Source of the DNA: Zobellella taiwanensis
GTDB taxonomy: Bacteria > Pseudomonadota > Gammaproteobacteria > Enterobacterales > Aeromonadaceae
Direction of reading: 5' to 3'
DNA length: 64,000 nt
Assembly: GCF_003012795.1 (NCBI RefSeq)
Contig: NZ_PXYH01000009.1
Location: 1-64,000, forward strand
Under the pieces are notes generated by a model. It was given only the letters and a program-made list of their open reading frames with translations, was not told the origin of the DNA and ran no database searches. The position numbers were made by a program, and so were the translations under genes. Position 1 is the stretch's first letter. Every line of letters starts with the position of its first letter. Shown in pieces: positions 1 through 9,559 of this stretch.

Positions 1-44
1 TTTTAATCAATTGGTCGCAGGTTCGAATCCTGCACGACCCACCA
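1..44 (+). tRNA. tRNA-Lys (UUU), 3' part only
   Basis: The window opens inside a tRNA. These 44 bases are identical to bases 184-227 of the complete tRNA-Lys downstream: second half of the anticodon loop, T arm, acceptor 3' strand and encoded CCA. The 5' 32 bases lie outside the window. Confidence 0.95.
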
Positions 45-51
45 GATTCCC

Positions 52-127
52 GGACGCTTAGCTCAGCCGGGAGAGCACCTCCCTTACAAGGAGGGGGTCA
101 CTGGTTCGATCCCAGTAGCGTCCACCA
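52..127 (+). tRNA. tRNA-Val (UAC)
   Basis: A 76-nt cloverleaf with a 7-bp acceptor stem (GGACGCT/AGCGTCC), anticodon loop CTTACAA (anticodon UAC), T loop TTCGATC and encoded CCA. It lies 7 bp after the partial tRNA-Lys and is probably processed from the same transcript. Confidence 0.97.
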
Positions 128-151
128 TCTTCATGCAATTCCGTATGCAAC

Positions 152-227
152 GGGTCGTTAGCTCAGTTGGTAGAGCAGTTGACTTTTAATCAATTGGTCG
201 CAGGTTCGAATCCTGCACGACCCACCA
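152..227 (+). tRNA. tRNA-Lys (UUU)
   Basis: A 76-nt tRNA with acceptor GGGTCGT/ACGACCC, anticodon loop CTTTTAA (UUU), T loop TTCGAAT and encoded CCA. It is the second tRNA-Lys copy in a Lys-Val-Lys array. A tRNA array directly before nadA is a familiar arrangement in gammaproteobacteria. Confidence 0.97.
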
Positions 228-281
228 TTTCCTCCCCATCCTGTTATTTCTCCTGTCGATGCAACTTTTACTGCCGGATAT

Positions 282-310
282 TTGGGTTCGCTCCCGGTCG
301 GCGTTATAAT
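282..310 (+). promoter_or_regulatory. sigma-70 promoter of nadA
   Basis: A TTGGGT -35 (282-287) and a perfect TATAAT -10 (305-310) are separated by 17 bp. The predicted transcript starts near 317, which makes a coding start at 322 unlikely and fits one at 358. Confidence 0.7.
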
Positions 311-357
311 GCCGCGCTATTTTGACATTATTCTGGATGGAGCACTGGGACCCGGTC

Positions 358-1419
358 ATGACTGACGCTGTCGATATCATCGAGTTTGACTACCCCTTTC
401 CCGCCAAGCCCGCCCCGCTCAATGCGGAGCAGCAGCAGGCGCTGAAAGACGAAATCAAGGCCCTGCTGAAGGCGCGCAACGCCGTTTTGGTGGCCCACTA
501 TTACACGGACCCGGAAATCCAGGCCCTGGCCGAGGAGACCGGCGGCTGCGTGTCCGACTCGCTGGAAATGGCCCGCTTCGGCAAGCATCACCCGGCCCAG
601 ACCCTGATCGTGGCCGGTGTGCGCTTTATGGGGGAAACCGCCAAAATTCTGAGCCCGGAAAAAACCGTGCTGATGCCGACCCTGGAAGCCGAGTGCTCTC
701 TCGACCTGGGCTGCCCTGCCGACGAATTCACCGCCTTTTGCGATGCCCATCCCGACCATACCGTGGTGGTTTATGCCAACACCTCGGCGGCGGTGAAGGC
801 GCGGGCCGATTGGGTGGTGACGTCCAGCATAGCGCTGGAAATCGTCGAGCACCTCGACAGCGAGGGCCACAAGATCATCTGGGCACCGGATCGCCACCTT
901 GGCGCCTATATCGAAAAACAGACCGGCTGCGAAATGCTGCGCTGGCAGGGTGCCTGTATCGTGCACGACGAGTTCCGCGCCAAGGCCCTGCAGGAGCTGA
1001 AGGCCCAGAATCCCGATGCGGCCGTGCTGGTGCACCCCGAGTCACCCCAGGCGGTGGTCGAGCTGGCGGATGCCGTGGGCTCTACCAGCCAGCTGATCAA
1101 GGCGGCCCAGACCCTGCCCCACAAAAAGCTGATCGTGGCCACCGACAAGGGCATCTTCTACAAGATGCAGCAGGCCTGCCCCGACAAGGAAATGGTGGAA
1201 GCCCCCACCGGCGGCAACGGCGCCACCTGCCGCAGTTGCGCCCACTGCCCCTGGATGGCGATGAATGGCCTGGTGGCCATTCGCGACGCCCTGCGCGACG
1301 GCGGCAAGCCCCACGAAATCCAGGTCGACGAAGATACCCGGGTCAAAGCCATGATACCGCTGGAGCGGATGCTCAACTTCGCCGAGCAGCTCAAGCTGAA
1401 GGTCCAGGGCAACGCCTGA
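358..1419 (+). CDS. nadA: quinolinate synthase NadA
   Basis: Condenses iminoaspartate with dihydroxyacetone phosphate to quinolinate in de novo NAD synthesis; a cytosolic [4Fe-4S] enzyme. The 353 residues read like E. coli NadA throughout. With the start at 358 the three cluster cysteines fall at C113, C200 and C297 (in CRSCAHC), the same numbers as in E. coli, which decides this start over an in-frame ATG at 337. It follows a strong promoter and ends before a bidirectional terminator, so it is probably transcribed alone. Confidence 0.97.
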   Translation: MTDAVDIIEFDYPFPAKPAPLNAEQQQALKDEIKALLKARNAVLVAHYYTDPEIQALAEETGGCVSDSLEMARFGKHHPAQTLIVAGVRFMGETAKILSPEKTVLMPTLEAECSLDLGCPADEFTAFCDAHPDHTVVVYANTSAAVKARADWVVTSSIALEIVEHLDSEGHKIIWAPDRHLGAYIEKQTGCEMLRWQGACIVHDEFRAKALQELKAQNPDAAVLVHPESPQAVVELADAVGSTSQLIKAAQTLPHKKLIVATDKGIFYKMQQACPDKEMVEAPTGGNGATCRSCAHCPWMAMNGLVAIRDALRDGGKPHEIQVDEDTRVKAMIPLERMLNFAEQLKLKVQGNA

Positions 1420-1440
1420 TGCTGTGGCCACCCGACCATA

Positions 1441-1473
1441 AAAAAGCCGGAAGCGGTTGCTTCCGGCTTTTTT
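1441..1473. terminator. bidirectional terminator, nadA / ygiW-like gene
   Basis: A 9-bp perfect stem GCCGGAAGC/GCTTCCGGC with a GGTT loop, flanked by A5 on the left and T6 on the right, so it can end both nadA (+) and the convergent minus-strand operon. Confidence 0.85.
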
Positions 1474-1490
1474 GTTGCTGCCGCCGGGCC

Positions 1491-1847
1491 TTATTGGGCC
1501 AGTTCGACGCGCTCCACGTCCAGTTCGGTTTCGTTCCAGTCCTTGTCGATTTCACCCCAAATGGTCAGACGGGTGTCGGGAGTGGCCTCGATACCGCGCC
1601 ATTCGTCGTTGTCGATCTCGACGATCATGGTGCCGCTGTCGTCCTGAAAGCGATATTTCTCATCGCCCAAGGACTCGGTGATGACGCCGGTCAGGCGGAC
1701 CTGGCTGTCGTCGCCCAGCTCCAGCGCCTGGGCCACGCTGACCTGCTCGGTGCGATCCGGCCCCTTGAATCCCCCGTGGTTGTCGGCCAGGGCGGCGGTG
1801 GAAAAAACGGTCAGGCCAAGCAGGGTGGCAGTGAGGGTCTTGTTCAT
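1491..1847 (-). CDS. YgiW/YdeI-family periplasmic OB-fold stress protein
   Basis: A 118-residue precursor with a signal peptide (cleavage near ALA-DN, residues 19-22), then one bacterial OB-fold (BOF) domain with the motif DSQVRLTGVITESLGDEKYR. E. coli YgiW (VisP) and YdeI are periplasmic proteins linked to peroxide, antimicrobial-peptide and metal stress; the ligand is unsettled. The start is preceded by GGGAG at good distance. It is the last gene after a QseBC-like pair, the association known for ygiW-qseBC in enterics, and has a possible response-regulator box just upstream. Family call firm, role inferred. Confidence 0.88.
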   Translation of the reverse strand: MNKTLTATLLGLTVFSTAALADNHGGFKGPDRTEQVSVAQALELGDDSQVRLTGVITESLGDEKYRFQDDSGTMIVEIDNDEWRGIEATPDTRLTIWGEIDKDWNETELDVERVELAQ

Positions 1848-1895
1848 GATGATACTCCCGTGTGGTTTAATTAAGGCTAATGTTAGCGGCAAAAG

Positions 1896-1912
1896 CTTAA
1901 ATGAACCTTAAG
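1896..1912 (-). promoter_or_regulatory. QseB/PmrA-type box before the ygiW-like gene
   Basis: On the minus strand the direct repeat reads CTTAAG-N5-TTTAAG, 11 bp from repeat to repeat, matching the YTTAAK-N5-YTTAAK form bound by QseB and PmrA. It overlaps the stop codon of the histidine kinase gene and lies about 50 bp before the ygiW-like start, so that gene may have its own regulated promoter. Confidence 0.5.
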
Positions 1913-3212
1913 ACGGCAGACGCAACTGGACCCTTAGCCCCGGCTCACCGTCGGCGCGGGCCAGGAACCGCAAGTGGCCGCCATGGGCATGGGCAACCTG
2001 GTGGCAAATCGCCAGCCCCAGCCCCAGTCCCTGGCTCTTGCTGTCGAGCCGGGTGCTGCCCCGGGCCATGTCCTGGCGCAGGTCGGCGTCGATGCCCGCA
2101 CCCCTGTCGCTGACCTCCAGTACCACCTCACCCGCCTCCTGTTGGAGGACGACATCGATGCCGGTGCCGGGCGGACAGTGGCGCAGCACATTATTGAGCA
2201 GGTTATCGAGCAAAATCCCCAGCAGGGTAGGCTCTACCCTGGCCTGGAGCGGGGCCAGCCGTTCACTGACCGGATAGTCCCGGGTTTCGGGACGCTGGCG
2301 AAAGCGCTGCAGCCCCGAGGCCAGCGCGGAATCCAGCGACAACCGTTCAAAGCGGTGGCGCCAGCGCCCCTGATCCAGCCGTGCCAAAATAAGCAGTTGT
2401 TCGATAACCCGCGCCATGCGATCCACTTCCGCCCGGATGGCGGCCAGATCCGGATCGCCGCCGGCCAGTTCCAGTTTGAGGGTGGTCAGGGGGGTGCGCA
2501 GCTCGTGGGCGACATCGCTGGCAAAGCGACGTTGCCGGCCAAGCACCTCGTTGACGTCGGTGATCAACTGGTTGATGCCGGCCGCCAGGCTGGCGACTTC
2601 CCGGGTCGGGGCGCGCAGCGAAAGCGGCGTCAGCGCGGCGGGCGAGCGCTGCTCCAGCTGGCGCACCAGGCGCGACAGGGGCCAGAGCATCAGCCCCATC
2701 AACAGGGTCAGCAACAGCAGGTTGACGCCGTTGCCGATCAGCGCCGGGGTGATGATGTCCTCGACAATGTCTTCCTGCAATTCCCGGTGCAGATCGTCCC
2801 GGCGCAGCATCTGCACCAGGATATCGTCCTGGCGCCATTGCCGGCCAAACCACTGGTGGCCGTCGAAAGCCAGCCTCACCGGGCCGCTGTCGGTACTGTC
2901 GGGCCAGTCGGGGTAATCCAGGTTGCTGATCCCTTGCCGGCGCCGCAGATCCACCACGTTGACCAGCAGGGTTTCTTCGTCGTCGGCCTCGAAGGTATTG
3001 CCCAGCAGGCGGCGCAGCCGGTCGTCGTCAATGGCGTCCTGGCCGGCGGCCAGCACCCGGGCCAGGATTTCCGCCTGGCGCGCCAAGTCGTCCTCCAGCA
3101 GCTCGCGAAACTCGCCCTCGGCCATGCGATAGGTGGCATAGATGCCGAGGCTGGTGCTGAGCAGAGTGGTCAGCGCCAGCACCAGGGCCAGATGGGTCAG
3201 TCGCAGTTTCAT
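1908..3212 (-). CDS. qseC: QseC-like sensor histidine kinase
   Basis: Inner-membrane sensor kinase, 434 residues. A first membrane segment (about 5-27), a periplasmic sensor region to about 165, a second segment (about 170-192), then HAMP-like linker, phosphoacceptor H box (DVAHELRTPL) and an HATPase domain with N box (DNLLNNVLRH) and G boxes (DRGAGI, GLGLGLAI). The gene overlaps the upstream regulator by 4 bp (ATGA). With the response regulator and YgiW-type neighbour it most resembles QseBC, but PmrB is close in sequence, so the symbol is tentative. Confidence 0.85.
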   Translation of the reverse strand: MKLRLTHLALVLALTTLLSTSLGIYATYRMAEGEFRELLEDDLARQAEILARVLAAGQDAIDDDRLRRLLGNTFEADDEETLLVNVVDLRRRQGISNLDYPDWPDSTDSGPVRLAFDGHQWFGRQWRQDDILVQMLRRDDLHRELQEDIVEDIITPALIGNGVNLLLLTLLMGLMLWPLSRLVRQLEQRSPAALTPLSLRAPTREVASLAAGINQLITDVNEVLGRQRRFASDVAHELRTPLTTLKLELAGGDPDLAAIRAEVDRMARVIEQLLILARLDQGRWRHRFERLSLDSALASGLQRFRQRPETRDYPVSERLAPLQARVEPTLLGILLDNLLNNVLRHCPPGTGIDVVLQQEAGEVVLEVSDRGAGIDADLRQDMARGSTRLDSKSQGLGLGLAICHQVAHAHGGHLRFLARADGEPGLRVQLRLPS

Positions 3213-3874
3213 TCCGTTGTCGACTCCACCAGCCGGTAACCCTGGCCGCGGACGGTGGCGATGCGCTCCCGGCCGAGCTGCTTGCGCAGGGCGTGGATAT
3301 GTACCTCCAGGGTATTGGAGTCGGCGCCGTTGCCGCTGCCGTAGAGCTGCTGGGTCAGGCGCTCCCGGCTCACCACCCGGCCGCCGGCCATCACCAGCAC
3401 CTGCAGCAGTTGTTGCTCCTTGGGCGCCAGGGTCAGGGCCTGGCCGGCGAGGGTAAAGGTGTCGCTGTCCGGGGCATAGTGCAGTTCGCCAACCCGGATC
3501 ACCGGGCTGGCCTGGCCGGCCCGCCGGCGCAGCAACACCCGGATACGGGCCAGCAGTTCGTCGGGTTCAAAGGGCTTGACCAGGTAGTCGTCGGCGCCGG
3601 TGTCCAGCCCCTGCACCCGGTCGTCGAGCTGATCCCGGGCCGAGAGGATCAGCACCGGCAACTGCCGGCCCTGGTGGCGCAGTTGCCTGAGCCACTGCAG
3701 GCCGTCCCCGTCGGGCAGGCCCAGGTCGAGCAGCACCAGATCCGGCTCGGCCGCCTCGAAATGGCTGCGGGCCGCCGCCAGGGCACGAACCCACTCCACC
3801 CGGTAATGTGCCTTGAGCAGCTTGAGCAGGGCATTGCCCAGGGCCAGATCGTCTTCAACCAGCAGCAGATACAT
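3209..3874 (-). CDS. qseB: QseB/PmrA-like OmpR-family response regulator
   Basis: A 221-residue two-domain regulator. The receiver has the acidic pocket (VEDD), phosphoacceptor Asp in LVLLDLGLPDG, conserved Thr/Ser region (ILSA) and Lys in YLVKPF; a winged-helix DNA-binding domain follows from about residue 125 (TLEVHIHALRKQLG). It is translationally coupled to the kinase. Its start lies 20 bp inside the end of yeaD, so the three genes probably share a transcript. Likely targets include the CTTAAG-type box ahead of the ygiW-like gene. Confidence 0.88.
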   Translation of the reverse strand: MYLLLVEDDLALGNALLKLLKAHYRVEWVRALAAARSHFEAAEPDLVLLDLGLPDGDGLQWLRQLRHQGRQLPVLILSARDQLDDRVQGLDTGADDYLVKPFEPDELLARIRVLLRRRAGQASPVIRVGELHYAPDSDTFTLAGQALTLAPKEQQLLQVLVMAGGRVVSRERLTQQLYGSGNGADSNTLEVHIHALRKQLGRERIATVRGQGYRLVESTTE

Positions 3875-4733
3875 GGGCAGTCTCCCTGTGGGGATCAACA
3901 AGGCGGCAGTGCAGCAACAGGCTGCGCGAGGCGCCCGGTGCCAGCGGCGGGGCGGCCAGGCTGGCGGTTTCGATGCAGACGAAACGGCGCGGATCGTCGA
4001 TGTCCTCGGGCAGGGGCAGCCGGTGGGGATTCCACAGCACCAGGGCATCCTGGTGGCGGTGTTCCAGAAGCAGGCTGTCCGGCCCGCGGTCCAGCCGGGT
4101 TTGCGGTTGCGGCCGGGTATAGACCCGGTCGAAGGGCGCGCGGGCGGGAGCGGTGTGCCGGCATTCGGCGCCCTGGGCCAGGTTGTCCCGGTAAGTCGGG
4201 CCCAGGCCGCTGATGGCGCACAGGTCCACCTCGTCCACCGCAAAATAACTGTGCAGGGCAGCCTGGAACGGCAGCGGCCCGGCTCCCGTATTGGTGGTGA
4301 CCAGCTCCAGCGTCAGGCCCTGGTCCAGGGTGATGAGCAGGCGCAGGCGGGCCTCGGGGCGCAGCAACTCAAGCTCCAGGCGGCAGCCTTGCGCCGTATC
4401 GCAAAGGGCATGCAGCCGCCACCGGCTGAGCCGGGCCAGTCCGTGCTGGGGGCCGCCCCGGGCGGCGGGGCCAAACCAGGGCCAGCACAGGGGAATACCG
4501 CCGCGGATGGCCTTGCTGCCGTCGAGCACGGCGCTGTCGCTCAGCCACAGCAGCGGGCGGCCTCCCGCCGGCGTGTATTGCAGCAGCTGGCCCCCGAACA
4601 GGCTGACCAGCCCCTCGCCCGCAGGGTGGCGGATATCGATGAATTCCAGCCCGGCCGGGTTGACCATCCGGCGGCAGTGGGGGGAGAGCCAGTCCTGGGG
4701 ATCAAGGGAAAGAGACATAAGCCGAAAGTCCAT
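3855..4733 (-). CDS. yeaD: D-hexose-6-phosphate mutarotase (YeaD family)
   Basis: An aldose-1-epimerase-fold cytosolic enzyme that interconverts anomers of glucose-6-phosphate-type sugars. The 292 residues show AIRGGIPLCWPWFGP, ALHSYFAVDEV (the catalytic His region) and a late FVCIETAS motif, all typical of YeaD. It lies directly downstream of gapA on the same strand, as in E. coli, but after a terminator. An alternative start (MSLSL) lies 15 bp in at 4718; neither start has a strong ribosome site. Confidence 0.9.
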   Translation of the reverse strand: MDFRLMSLSLDPQDWLSPHCRRMVNPAGLEFIDIRHPAGEGLVSLFGGQLLQYTPAGGRPLLWLSDSAVLDGSKAIRGGIPLCWPWFGPAARGGPQHGLARLSRWRLHALCDTAQGCRLELELLRPEARLRLLITLDQGLTLELVTTNTGAGPLPFQAALHSYFAVDEVDLCAISGLGPTYRDNLAQGAECRHTAPARAPFDRVYTRPQPQTRLDRGPDSLLLEHRHQDALVLWNPHRLPLPEDIDDPRRFVCIETASLAAPPLAPGASRSLLLHCRLVDPHRETAHVSAAG

Positions 4734-4742
4734 GCTGCGATC

Positions 4743-4767
4743 AAAAAAGCGGCCCGGGGGCCGCTTT
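4743..4767 (-). terminator. rho-independent terminator of gapA
   Basis: Read on the minus strand, AAAGCGGCCC pairs with GGGCCGCTTT and is followed by a T run. It sits between the gapA stop and yeaD and should limit gapA read-through into yeaD and the two-component operon. Confidence 0.8.
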
Positions 4768-4795
4768 GCATCTTAACGGGTTATGGCCCCGAATG

Positions 4796-5878
<1,083 letters not shown>

Positions 5879-6027
5879 TCAAAAACCGGGTCGGCTTGTG
5901 CCAGATCATGATTTGCTGAAATTTTATTTCGGTTTTGATGTCTGTTTATTGTTAACGGTTTTCAGGCGGGGCGGCCTGTGGCCCCGGGCGCCACAGGCTT
6001 GAGTATAGGCCTAAATGGGTAGACCGA

Positions 6028-6828
6028 TCAGCGGAGATAGCGGCCTTCCCGCAGCCGCAGCAGGATGTCGTCGGCCTGGCGCTGCAGGTCGGCCTGCTGT
6101 TCCGGCGACATGGCGGCATAGCTTTGCAGCCGTTGCCAGTCGATGTTCTGTTCGGGATCCTGCGCGGCCATGACCCGGCTCCATAGCCAGGCGTCGGCGT
6201 GGCGGCCATCGGCCAGGTAAAGGGAGATAAGATCGGCGAAAATGCCGGTATCGATGGCCGCGCCCGCCGGATACAGGCCCAGGGCCCGGTGCAGTGCCTG
6301 TTCCGCCGCCTGCGGGTCGCGCCGGGCCAGCAACTGGGCCAGGGCGCGCTGCAATTCCGGCTGCTGCATGGCGGGCCGGTCGGCCTGGTTTAAAAACCGC
6401 ATACGGGCGGCGAGATCCCCCTTGTGGTGCCAGTGCCACAGTTGCAGGTGGGGATAGTCGGACTCCCGGGTCTGTTGTTCGAGCCGGGCCAGCTCCTCGC
6501 GGGCGTTGATCATCGCCTCGACCTTGTCGTTCTTGCGCTCCTTGCGCTTGCTGTATTCGATGCCAAGCACCGGCTCCAGGCACTTGTGGTAACTGTCCAG
6601 CCCCGTCATCAACTGGTGCAGGGAGGCGTCACCGGGCATCCTGGCCTGCAGGTCGCGGCCCCGGACCACGGCATTGCGCTCGTTGGCGCACCAGCTGTCG
6701 GTGTGCAGGCCGACGCAAAGCTCGGGCTGGGTATCGCACAGGGTGGCGATGCGATCTTCCTCACAACCTGCCAAAAAGATAAGGGGCAGGAGCAGGGCGA
6801 AGGGTGTTTTTGTATTCATTTGGGACAT
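6028..6828 (-). CDS. DUF2989-family lipoprotein
   Basis: A 266-residue predicted lipoprotein: a short signal peptide ends in the lipobox LAGC. The mature part is Cys-rich at first (CDTQPELC, WCANE), then helical with TPR-like spacing (AEQALHRALGLYP). I recognise it as the DUF2989 lipoprotein of Vibrio, Shewanella and Aeromonas relatives, which has no established function. The start could also be the ATG 9 bp further in (6819). It is divergent from the long GAPDH gene. Confidence 0.75.
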   Translation of the reverse strand: MSQMNTKTPFALLLPLIFLAGCEEDRIATLCDTQPELCVGLHTDSWCANERNAVVRGRDLQARMPGDASLHQLMTGLDSYHKCLEPVLGIEYSKRKERKNDKVEAMINAREELARLEQQTRESDYPHLQLWHWHHKGDLAARMRFLNQADRPAMQQPELQRALAQLLARRDPQAAEQALHRALGLYPAGAAIDTGIFADLISLYLADGRHADAWLWSRVMAAQDPEQNIDWQRLQSYAAMSPEQQADLQRQADDILLRLREGRYLR

Positions 6829-6964
6829 TCTCGGCCTGGCCTTGGTCTGGTAATCATACCCCCTATCCACTAAAATGGGCGCGCTTAAAAAGAGCAAAAG
6901 CGGGGCGTCTATGCGTCCGCTTCCAATACTAATGACGGTTACGTGAAATAAAAGGATCTGGTCG

Positions 6965-8395
6965 ATGACCCACGAGAGTTACCTGTCCGCCTGGCAACAG
7001 AGCCAGGAGCTGGCGGAGTCCATGCAACCCCTGATCGGCAAGCTGTACCGCAACCAGGGTATCGAAACCCTGGTCTACGGCCGTACCCTGCTCAATGCCT
7101 CCACCATTGATATCCTCAAGGCCCACCGCGTGGTGCGCCGCCACGAGGGCCAGGTGTTGCCGGTTGCCCAAAGCTATCCGGTGCTCAAGGCCATCAGCGA
7201 GCTGCAACTGGCCCCCGCCAGTATCGACCTCGGCAAGCTGACCGTGCGTTACTGGAAGCAGCACAGCGACGAAGCCGGCCTGGCCGACTTCCTGCAGCGC
7301 GAGCTGGCGCCCGCCCTGGCCGCCGGCCCCCAGTCCCGCGCCACCGACGTGGTGCTGTACGGCTTTGGCCGCATCGGCCGCCTGCTGGCCCGCCTGCTGA
7401 TTGAACGGGCCGGCGGCAACAACGGCCTGCGCCTGCGCGGTATTGTGGTGCGCGGCTCCGGCGACGACCTGGAAAAGCGTGCCAGCCTGCTGCGCCGCGA
7501 CTCCGTGCACGGTCCCTTCAACGGCTCCATCGAGGTCGACAAGGAAAACAACGCCATCATCGCCAACGGCACCTACATCCAGGTGATCTACGCCAACAGC
7601 CCGGAAGAAATCGACTACACCCAGTACGGCATCCACGATGCCCTGGTGGTCGACAACACCGGCAAGTGGCGCGACGAAGCCGGCCTGGGCCTGCACCTCA
7701 AGGCCAGGGGCGCTGCCAAGGTGCTGCTGACCGCGCCGGGCAAGGGCGACATCAAGAACATCGTGTTCGGGGTGAACGACGCCATGATTGAAGCGGGCGA
7801 CCGCATCATGTCCGCCGCGTCCTGCACCACCAACGCCATCACCCCGGTACTGAAGGCGGTGAACGACGCCTACGGCGTGAAGAACGGCCACGTGGAAACC
7901 GTGCACTCCTACACCAACGACCAGAACCTGATCGACAACTACCACAAGGGTGACCGTCGCGGCCGCAGCGCGGCGCTGAACATGGTGCTGACCAGCACCG
8001 GCGCCGCCAAGGCGGTGGCCAAGGCGCTGCCCGAGCTGAAAGGCAAGCTGACCGGCAACGCCATCCGGGTGCCCACCCCCAACGTGTCCATGGCGGTGCT
8101 GAACCTGAACCTGGAAAAGGCCACCACGGCCGAAGAGCTGAACGACTACCTGTGCCGGATGTCCCTGGACTCGCCCCTGCACAACCAAATCGACTTCAGC
8201 ACCAGCCGTGAACTGGTGTCCACCGACATGGTCGGCTCCCGTTTCGCCGGTATTGTCGACTCCCTGGCGACCATCGTCGAAGGCGATCGGGCCGTGCTTT
8301 ATGTGTGGTACGACAACGAGTTCGGCTACAGCTGCCAGGTGGTGCGGGTCATGCAGAAAATGGCCGGCATCGAGCTGATGGATCTGCCCGCCTGA
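6965..8395 (+). CDS. glyceraldehyde-3-phosphate dehydrogenase with N-terminal extension
   Basis: A 476-residue GAPDH: about 127 extra residues precede the Rossmann motif (YGFGRIGR, 132-139). Catalytic Cys is C287 in SAASCTTN and the C-terminal signature WYDNEFGYS is present. This long form occurs alongside GapA in vibrios, Shewanella and Aeromonas relatives; a gluconeogenic or NADP-linked role is often proposed but cannot be read from the sequence. The ribosome site AAGGAT lies 8 bp before the ATG, and a terminator follows. Confidence 0.92.
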   Translation: MTHESYLSAWQQSQELAESMQPLIGKLYRNQGIETLVYGRTLLNASTIDILKAHRVVRRHEGQVLPVAQSYPVLKAISELQLAPASIDLGKLTVRYWKQHSDEAGLADFLQRELAPALAAGPQSRATDVVLYGFGRIGRLLARLLIERAGGNNGLRLRGIVVRGSGDDLEKRASLLRRDSVHGPFNGSIEVDKENNAIIANGTYIQVIYANSPEEIDYTQYGIHDALVVDNTGKWRDEAGLGLHLKARGAAKVLLTAPGKGDIKNIVFGVNDAMIEAGDRIMSAASCTTNAITPVLKAVNDAYGVKNGHVETVHSYTNDQNLIDNYHKGDRRGRSAALNMVLTSTGAAKAVAKALPELKGKLTGNAIRVPTPNVSMAVLNLNLEKATTAEELNDYLCRMSLDSPLHNQIDFSTSRELVSTDMVGSRFAGIVDSLATIVEGDRAVLYVWYDNEFGYSCQVVRVMQKMAGIELMDLPA

Positions 8396-8417
8396 AGGTA
8401 GAACCATGATCGAACAA

Positions 8418-8440
8418 GGGCAGCCGGTGGCTGCCCTTTT
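8418..8440 (+). terminator. terminator after the long GAPDH gene
   Basis: An 8-bp stem GGGCAGCC/GGCTGCCC with a short loop followed by TTTT, 22 bp after the stop codon. Confidence 0.8.
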
Positions 8441-8486
8441 GTGTTTGTGGTGGTAGAGTAAGGCCGCCAACAGAGGAGAAATGCCC

Positions 8487-8765
8487 ATGTCATCTTTTCA
8501 GCAAGCCATCGCCGCCATGCCGAGGGAAGTGTACGAACGCCTGAAAACGGCGGTGGAGCTCGGCAAATGGCCCGACGGCGCCCCGCTGACCCCGGAGCAG
8601 AAGGACACCACCCTGCAGGCGGTGCTGGCCTGGCAGTCCCTGCACAACGACACGCCGGACTTTATGACCATCGCCAAGGGCGGCGAGATAGTGATGAAGA
8701 GCAAGGCCGAGCTGCGCCGCCAGTTCCGCGACGAGCAGGAAATCGTGCGCCAGAACGTCAACTGA
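8487..8765 (+). CDS. yeaC: YeaC family protein (DUF1315)
   Basis: A 92-residue cytosolic protein of unknown function. The motif VYERLKTAVELGKWPDG followed by LTPEQK and VMKSKAELR is characteristic of E. coli YeaC. Two ATGs lie 6 bp apart; AGGAG (8474-8478) is 8 bp from the second but only 2 bp from the first (8481), so the second is preferred. E. coli yeaC also lies in the gapA neighbourhood. Confidence 0.88.
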   Translation: MSSFQQAIAAMPREVYERLKTAVELGKWPDGAPLTPEQKDTTLQAVLAWQSLHNDTPDFMTIAKGGEIVMKSKAELRRQFRDEQEIVRQNVN

Positions 8766-8809
8766 TCTCCCCGGGGCCGCCGTCCGGTGGCCCCGAACCC
8801 TCTCAAGGC

Positions 8810-9559
8810 TCAGCCAATCCGCCGATCCACCTCCTTGCGCCAGCGGTTTTCCAGGCTTTCCGGATAGGTATGGCCATAGTGGGCGCGGCCGTGCCCGCCA
8901 TACCAGGCCCACAGCTGGTTGCCAAAATCATAATGCCACCATTCGCTGGGCAGGTTGGTAAAGCCCGCCCGGGTCATGGCCCGGTAGAGCGTGCGGCGAT
9001 GCTCGATCACCTCCTGTTCCCGCGGCGAGGGCCGGTCCAGCGCCTCGAAGGCGGCGGTATGGGAGGCGGGCGTGGCCTCGTCGAACAAGGTGCCCATGTC
9101 CAGCATCAGGCCGTTGTCGTCAACCAGGGTCACGTCGACCGAGCCGCCGGTGAGGTGCGGGCTGGGCGCCCGGGGATCGGTGCTCGGCACCGACACGAAC
9201 TCGCGCGTCAGCTGCTCCAGTTCGGCATCGCTCTTGGAGGGCCAGTGATGCTCGATGACATTGTAGAGGGTATCGTACAGATATTGCTGTACCGAATAGG
9301 GCCGCCAGCTGTCGAGCACCAGCAGAGTCAGGCCTTCCGGCAGGGAGCGGGCCGCCGCCTGCAGGCGCAGGTAAACCTCGCGCCTGACATAGCATTCCGG
9401 CACGGCGTTGGGAATGCCGAGCTTGTAGTAGGCCGGGTAGCAGGCCAGCCGGCCCTGGGCCAGGCTGGCGGGCACCAGCTCTTCCTGGTTGTCGGCAATG
9501 GGCAGGGCCGTGACCTGGCGCCAGTCCGGCTCGGGCAGGCGGGGAATGGCGGTGTTCAT
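8810..9559 (-). CDS. VanX/DdpX-type D-alanyl-D-alanine dipeptidase
   Basis: Zinc dipeptidase of the M15D family, 249 residues. It has the SxHxxGxxxD signature (S133, H135, D142), the EWWHYD motif (E206, H209) and the conserved Arg in DSWRPYS (R86), so the zinc site and catalytic Glu look intact. No signal peptide is seen, so it is probably cytosolic. Its start overlaps the TRAP large-permease stop by 4 bp, hence translational coupling: the imported substrate is probably hydrolysed by this enzyme, as E. coli DdpX works with the Ddp ABC transporter. D-Ala-D-Ala specificity is family-based. Confidence 0.9.
   Translation of the reverse strand: MNTAIPRLPEPDWRQVTALPIADNQEELVPASLAQGRLACYPAYYKLGIPNAVPECYVRREVYLRLQAAARSLPEGLTLLVLDSWRPYSVQQYLYDTLYNVIEHHWPSKSDAELEQLTREFVSVPSTDPRAPSPHLTGGSVDVTLVDDNGLMLDMGTLFDEATPASHTAAFEALDRPSPREQEVIEHRRTLYRAMTRAGFTNLPSEWWHYDFGNQLWAWYGGHGRAHYGHTYPESLENRWRKEVDRRIG

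Noticed and set aside
322-357. Upstream start codons for nadA (TTG at 322, ATG at 337)
   Set aside because: The promoter places the transcript start near 317, and the start at 358 gives cluster cysteines at the E. coli positions.
6929-8488. Open frame of 519 codons on the minus strand across the long GAPDH
   Set aside because: Antisense shadow of a well-supported enzyme gene; no recognisable domain and no ribosome site.
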